From Xenophilus aerolatus (GTDB lineage Bacteria; Pseudomonadota; Gammaproteobacteria; Burkholderiales; Burkholderiaceae_C), in assembly GCA_029968055.1 (NCBI GenBank), contig JASCNX010000001.1:1-64000 (forward strand): a DNA stretch of 64,000 nt, written 5' to 3'. Shown here in pieces: positions 60,706 to 64,000 of this stretch; positions within the stretch are counted from its first letter, which is position 1, and the number at the start of each line of letters is the position of its first letter. The notes beneath the pieces were generated by a model. It saw nothing but the letters and a program-made list of their open reading frames with translations. It ran no database searches and was not told where the DNA came from. A program made the position numbers and the translations under genes.

Positions 60706-62022
60706 ATGCCCGTCCAGCGTCCTGCCCCCGGCGATCTGGAACCCATCGAGACCGCCAGCCGCGACGAGATCACTGCCCTGCAGCTCACGCGGCTGCGCGC
60801 CACGCTCGCGCATGCCTACGAGAACGTGCCGCACTACCGCCGCGCCTTCGATGCGAAGGGCGTGCACCCGTCCGACCTGAAGCAGCTGTCGGACCTCTCG
60901 AAGTTCCCCTTCACCGTCAAGAGCGACCTGCGCGACAACTACCCCTTCGGCCTGTTGGCCGTGCCGCGCGAGCAGCTGGCGCGCATCCACGCGTCGTCGG
61001 GCACCACGGGCAAGCCGACGGTGGTGGGCTACACGCAGGGCGACATCGACCGCTGGGCCGACCTGGTGGCGCGCTCCATCCGCGCGGCGGGCGGGCGCGC
61101 GGGTGACCTCATCCATGTCTCCTACGGTTACGGCCTCTTCACCGGCGGCCTGGGTGCGCACTACGGCGCCGAGCGGCTGGGCTGCACCGTCATCCCGATG
61201 TCGGGCGGCCAGACCGAGAAGCAGGTGCAGCTCATCCGCGACCTGCAGCCCTCGATCATCATGGTCACGCCGAGCTACATGCAGGTGATCGTCGAGGAGT
61301 TCGCGCGACAGGGCCTCGATGCGCGCGAGTCCTCGCTCAAGGTGGGCATCTTCGGCGCCGAGCCCTGGACCGAGGCCATGCGGCGCGAGATCGAGGCCAG
61401 GGCCGGCATCGACGCCGTCGACATCTACGGCCTCTCGGAAGTGATGGGGCCGGGCGTGGCCAGCGAATGCGTCGAGTCCAAGGACGGCCCGGTGGTCTGG
61501 GAAGACCATTTCTATCCCGAGATCATCGACCCCGACACCGGCGAGGTGCTGCCCGACGGCGAGGAGGGCGAACTGGTCTTCACCACCCTCACCAAGGAAG
61601 CGCTGCCCATCGTGCGCTACCGCACGCGCGACCTCACGCGGCTGCTGCCGCCCACCTCGCGCGCCTTCCGGCGCATGGGCAAGATCGTCGGCCGCAGCGA
61701 CGACATGCTCATCATCCGCGGCGTGAACGTGTTTCCCACGCAGATCGAGGAGATCGTGCTGGCGCACCCGCAACTCTCGGGCCAGTACCAGCTGCAGGTG
61801 CGCCGCGAGGGCCACCTGGACGAGGTCGAGGTGCGCTGCGAGCTGCAGCCCGAGGGCGCGGCCGCCGCGCCGGTGAGCGAGATCGCCGCCTGGGTGCAGC
61901 AGCGCATCAAGACCCTGGTCGGCATCAGCACCGTGGTCAACGTGCTGCCGCCCGATGCCATCGAGCGCACGCTGACCGGCAAGGCCCGCCGCGTGTTCGA
62001 CCAGCGTGCGAAGTCGCGCTGA
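60706..62022 (+). CDS. paaK: Phenylacetate-CoA ligase
   Basis: This 438-residue AMP-forming ligase activates phenylacetate to its CoA ester, the entry step of the pathway. The nucleotide loop is SSGTTGKPTVVGYTQGD. Further features are IYGLSEVMGPGVASECVES and the C-terminal domain MLIIRGVNVFPTQIEEIVL. AAGGAGCC precedes ATG 60706. It lies between paaI and paaA in one operon. Confidence 0.95.
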   Translation: MPVQRPAPGDLEPIETASRDEITALQLTRLRATLAHAYENVPHYRRAFDAKGVHPSDLKQLSDLSKFPFTVKSDLRDNYPFGLLAVPREQLARIHASSGTTGKPTVVGYTQGDIDRWADLVARSIRAAGGRAGDLIHVSYGYGLFTGGLGAHYGAERLGCTVIPMSGGQTEKQVQLIRDLQPSIIMVTPSYMQVIVEEFARQGLDARESSLKVGIFGAEPWTEAMRREIEARAGIDAVDIYGLSEVMGPGVASECVESKDGPVVWEDHFYPEIIDPDTGEVLPDGEEGELVFTTLTKEALPIVRYRTRDLTRLLPPTSRAFRRMGKIVGRSDDMLIIRGVNVFPTQIEEIVLAHPQLSGQYQLQVRREGHLDEVEVRCELQPEGAAAAPVSEIAAWVQQRIKTLVGISTVVNVLPPDAIERTLTGKARRVFDQRAKSR

Positions 62023-62040
62023 ACCTTCAAGGAGCAGACG

Positions 62041-63051
62041 ATGTACACCCAAGCCATGGACACGCTCGGCAAGGACGCCGAGGACCGCAAGCCGGTGCGC
62101 TCGGCCGAGCAGGCGATGCTGGAGGCGCGCTTCGACGCGCGCATCGACGACGGCGCCTTCATCGAGGCCAAGGACTGGATGCCCGACCACTACCGCAAGA
62201 CGCTGGTGCGGCAGATCAGCCAGCACGCGCATTCCGAGATCGTCGGCATGCTGCCCGAGGGCAACTGGATCAGCCGCGCACCCACGCTCAAGCGCAAGGC
62301 GATCCTGCTGGCCAAGGTGCAGGACGAGGGCGGCCACGGCCTGTACCTCTACGCCGCGGCCGAGACGCTGGGCACCTCGCGCGACGAGATGCTGTACGCG
62401 CTGCACACCGGCAAGGCCAAGTACAGCTCGATCTTCAACTACCCCACGCTGACCTGGGCCGACGTGGGGGCCATCGGCTGGCTGGTGGATGGCGCGGCCA
62501 TCATGAACCAGGTGCCCATCTGCCGCTGCTCCTACGCGCCCTATGCGCGCGCCATGGTGCGCATCTGCCGCGAGGAGAGCTTCCACCAGCGCCAGGGCTT
62601 CGAGAGTCTGCTGACCATGATGCAGCACGGCACCGAGGCGCAGAAGGCGATGGTGCAGGACGCCGTCGACCGCTGGTGGTGGCCCTCGGTGATGATGTTC
62701 GGCCCGCCCGACGACCAGTCGCCCAACTCGGCGCAATCGATGCGCTGGGGCATCAAGCGCATCTCGAACGACGAGCTGCGCCAGAAGTTCGTCGACGCCG
62801 CGGTGGAGCAGGCCAAGGTGCTGGGCGTGACGCTGCCCGACCCCGACCTGAAGTGGAACGAGGAGCGCCAGCACCACGACTTCGGCGCCATCGACTGGGA
62901 CGAGTTCTGGAACGTCATCGCCGGCAACGGCCCCTGCAACCGCGAGCGCATTGCCGCCCGCGTGAAGGCCTGGGACGACGGCGCGTGGGTGCGCGAGGCC
63001 GCGCTGGCCCACGCCGAGAAGCAGCAGCAACGATTCAAGGAGGCCGCATGA
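62041..63051 (+). CDS. paaA: Phenylacetyl-CoA epoxidase subunit PaaA
   Basis: This 336-residue catalytic subunit of the ring epoxidase is a ferritin-like di-iron protein. Iron-ligand regions are visible in [16 protein letters not shown] and [13 protein letters not shown], with the earlier helix around [24 protein letters not shown] precedes ATG 62041. Its stop overlaps the paaB start (ATGA). Confidence 0.96.
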   Translation: MYTQAMDTLGKDAEDRKPVRSAEQAMLEARFDARIDDGAFIEAKDWMPDHYRKTLVRQISQHAHSEIVGMLPEGNWISRAPTLKRKAILLAKVQDEGGHGLYLYAAAETLGTSRDEMLYALHTGKAKYSSIFNYPTLTWADVGAIGWLVDGAAIMNQVPICRCSYAPYARAMVRICREESFHQRQGFESLLTMMQHGTEAQKAMVQDAVDRWWWPSVMMFGPPDDQSPNSAQSMRWGIKRISNDELRQKFVDAAVEQAKVLGVTLPDPDLKWNEERQHHDFGAIDWDEFWNVIAGNGPCNRERIAARVKAWDDGAWVREAALAHAEKQQQRFKEAA

Positions 63052-63353
63052 GCGAGCAAGCGAAGCCCGAGGGCACGGAGTGGCCCTTGTGGGAAGTGTT
63101 CGTCCGGACCAAGGCGGGCCTGGACCACAAGCATTGCGGCAGCCTCCATGCGGCCGACCCCAAGATGGCGATCCAGCTGGCGCGCGACGTGTACACGCGC
63201 CGGCAGGAAGGCACCAGCGTGTGGGTGGTGCGTGCCGACCAGATCGTTGCCAGCGACCCGGGCGACAAGGACATGTACTTCGACCCGATGGAGGACAAGG
63301 TGTACCGCCACCCGACCTTCTACCGGCTGCCCGGTGCGGTCGACCACATGTGA
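63048..63353 (+). CDS. paaB: Phenylacetyl-CoA epoxidase subunit PaaB
   Basis: This 101-residue small subunit has the characteristic [20 protein letters not shown], followed by ALHAADP-type [20 protein letters not shown]. It bridges the PaaA-PaaC units in the epoxidase. AGGAGG-type sequence lies 8 bases before ATG 63048, inside the end of paaA. Length is typical. Confidence 0.95.
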   Translation: MSEQAKPEGTEWPLWEVFVRTKAGLDHKHCGSLHAADPKMAIQLARDVYTRRQEGTSVWVVRADQIVASDPGDKDMYFDPMEDKVYRHPTFYRLPGAVDHM

Positions 63354-63366
63354 GGAGGAGGCGGAC

Positions 63367-64000
63367 ATGCAGCCATCGATCGCCGTCGCCGACGACCTCG
63401 CCACGCAGTACCTGCTGCGCATCGGCGACACCGCGCTGATCCTCGCGCAGCGCCTGGGCGAATGGACCGGTCACGCACCGGTGCTGGAGGAAGACATCGC
63501 CCTGGCCAACATGGCGCTCGACCTCGTGGGGCAGGCGCGTGCCGTGCTCTCGCATGCCGGCGCCATGGAAGGCGCGGGCCATGACGAGGACCAGCTCGCC
63601 TTCCTGCGCGAGGAGCGCGACTACCGCAATGCCACGCTGGTGGAGTTGCCGCGCGGCGACTTCGCCTTCACCGTGCTGCGCAATGCGATGGCCGCGACCT
63701 TCTTCCGCCTGCTGTGGGCGCGGCTGCAGGCCTCGTCGGACGCCGAGCTGGCCGCCATCGCCGCCAAGGCCGTGAAGGAGGCGCGCTACCACCAGCAGCA
63801 TGCGGCCGACTGGGTGGTGCGCCTGGGCGACGGCACGGCCGAGTCGCGCCGCCGCATGCTGGCCGCACTCGATACCGCCTGGCCCTATGCGGCCGAGCTC
63901 TTTGCCGACGACGGCGTGGACGAGGCCGCGGCGGCCAGCGGGCTCGGGCCGCGCTGGAGCGAGCTGCGCGCCGACTGGGATTCGCAGATGGCCGAGGTGC
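63367..64000 (+). CDS. paaC: Phenylacetyl-CoA epoxidase subunit PaaC (partial, runs off right edge)
   Basis: This is the first 211 codons of the structural subunit that partners PaaA. The visible part includes QYLLRIGDTALILAQRLGEW, EEDIALANMALDLVGQARAV and KAVKEARYHQQHAADWVVRL, all PaaC-like. AGGAGG lies upstream of ATG 63367. No stop codon is reached before the window ends; full PaaC is about 250 residues, so 40-50 codons are missing. paaD, paaE and perhaps others should follow. Confidence 0.93.
   Translation, partial: MQPSIAVADDLATQYLLRIGDTALILAQRLGEWTGHAPVLEEDIALANMALDLVGQARAVLSHAGAMEGAGHDEDQLAFLREERDYRNATLVELPRGDFAFTVLRNAMAATFFRLLWARLQASSDAELAAIAAKAVKEARYHQQHAADWVVRLGDGTAESRRRMLAALDTAWPYAAELFADDGVDEAAAASGLGPRWSELRADWDSQMAEV

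Overview
The window reads as chromosome of a high-GC betaproteobacterium of the Burkholderiales, most likely Comamonadaceae and plausibly Variovorax. This rests on dense ABC and Bug-type uptake systems, many LysR regulators, the order of the paa and glp genes, and stem-loop repeats at the left edge that resemble dispersed repeats of that family. I found no tRNA, rRNA, CRISPR array, insertion sequence or phage gene. Genes are tightly packed, with many 4-bp ATGA overlaps. I see no convincing pseudogene. The last gene, paaC, runs off the right edge.

Layout. 1-553 is gene-free and carries stacked hairpins. 0.55-9.3 kb is a catabolic cluster of unknown substrate: a LacI regulator, an NMT1/SsuA-type ABC importer, an FAD oxidoreductase, a type III CoA-transferase, an enoyl-CoA hydratase, a seven-iron-type ferredoxin and a LysR regulator. 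9.4-12.4 kb holds an MDR oxidoreductase divergent from a LysR gene, then a 3-hydroxyisobutyrate-dehydrogenase-like enzyme. 12.5-18.8 kb is a second catabolic unit: an enolase-superfamily enzyme and a GntR/UTRA regulator on the minus strand, divergent from another ABC importer and a GMC flavin oxidoreductase. 18.8-24.6 kb is a minus-strand tricarballylate-type block (ridA, SDR, LysR, tcuA, tcuB, Bug binding protein).

24.6-37.3 kb is the most unusual part. It holds two transglutaminase-fold proteins (one fused to a DUF2126 putative amidoligase), a fused circularly permuted ATP-grasp/alpha-E protein, comEC, and then a second ATP-grasp and a second alpha-E protein as separate genes. Two unrelated members, the small transglutaminase and the stand-alone ATP-grasp protein, end in near-identical Ser/Thr-Gln repeats. 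Such sets have been predicted from gene neighbourhoods to make or process a peptide modification, but to my knowledge their chemistry is not established.

37.4-39.9 kb has a flavodoxin-fold quinone reductase divergent from a LysR gene, then a zinc-ribbon protein. 40.0-44.1 kb is glycerol use (glpK, glpR, glpD). 44.3-52.9 kb holds housekeeping and envelope genes: a secreted histidine phosphatase, an HD hydrolase, mltB, a DUF3488-transglutaminase/DUF58/MoxR set, an HDAC-like deacetylase and an MscS channel. 53.1-56.6 kb has etfB, etfA and an acyl-CoA dehydrogenase, followed by a long inverted repeat and a nitronate monooxygenase. 57.8-64.0 kb is phenylacetate degradation: paaG, paaI, paaK and paaABC rightward, with paaY, an EthD-like gene and a cupin gene leftward.

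Electrons from acyl-CoA oxidation would pass through EtfAB, which ties the acyl-CoA dehydrogenase to the CoA-ester catabolic clusters. Two promoters, those of etfBA and paaG, have a -10-like hexamer followed within a few bases by a palindrome, an arrangement typical of repressor control. No TetR gene lies in the window.
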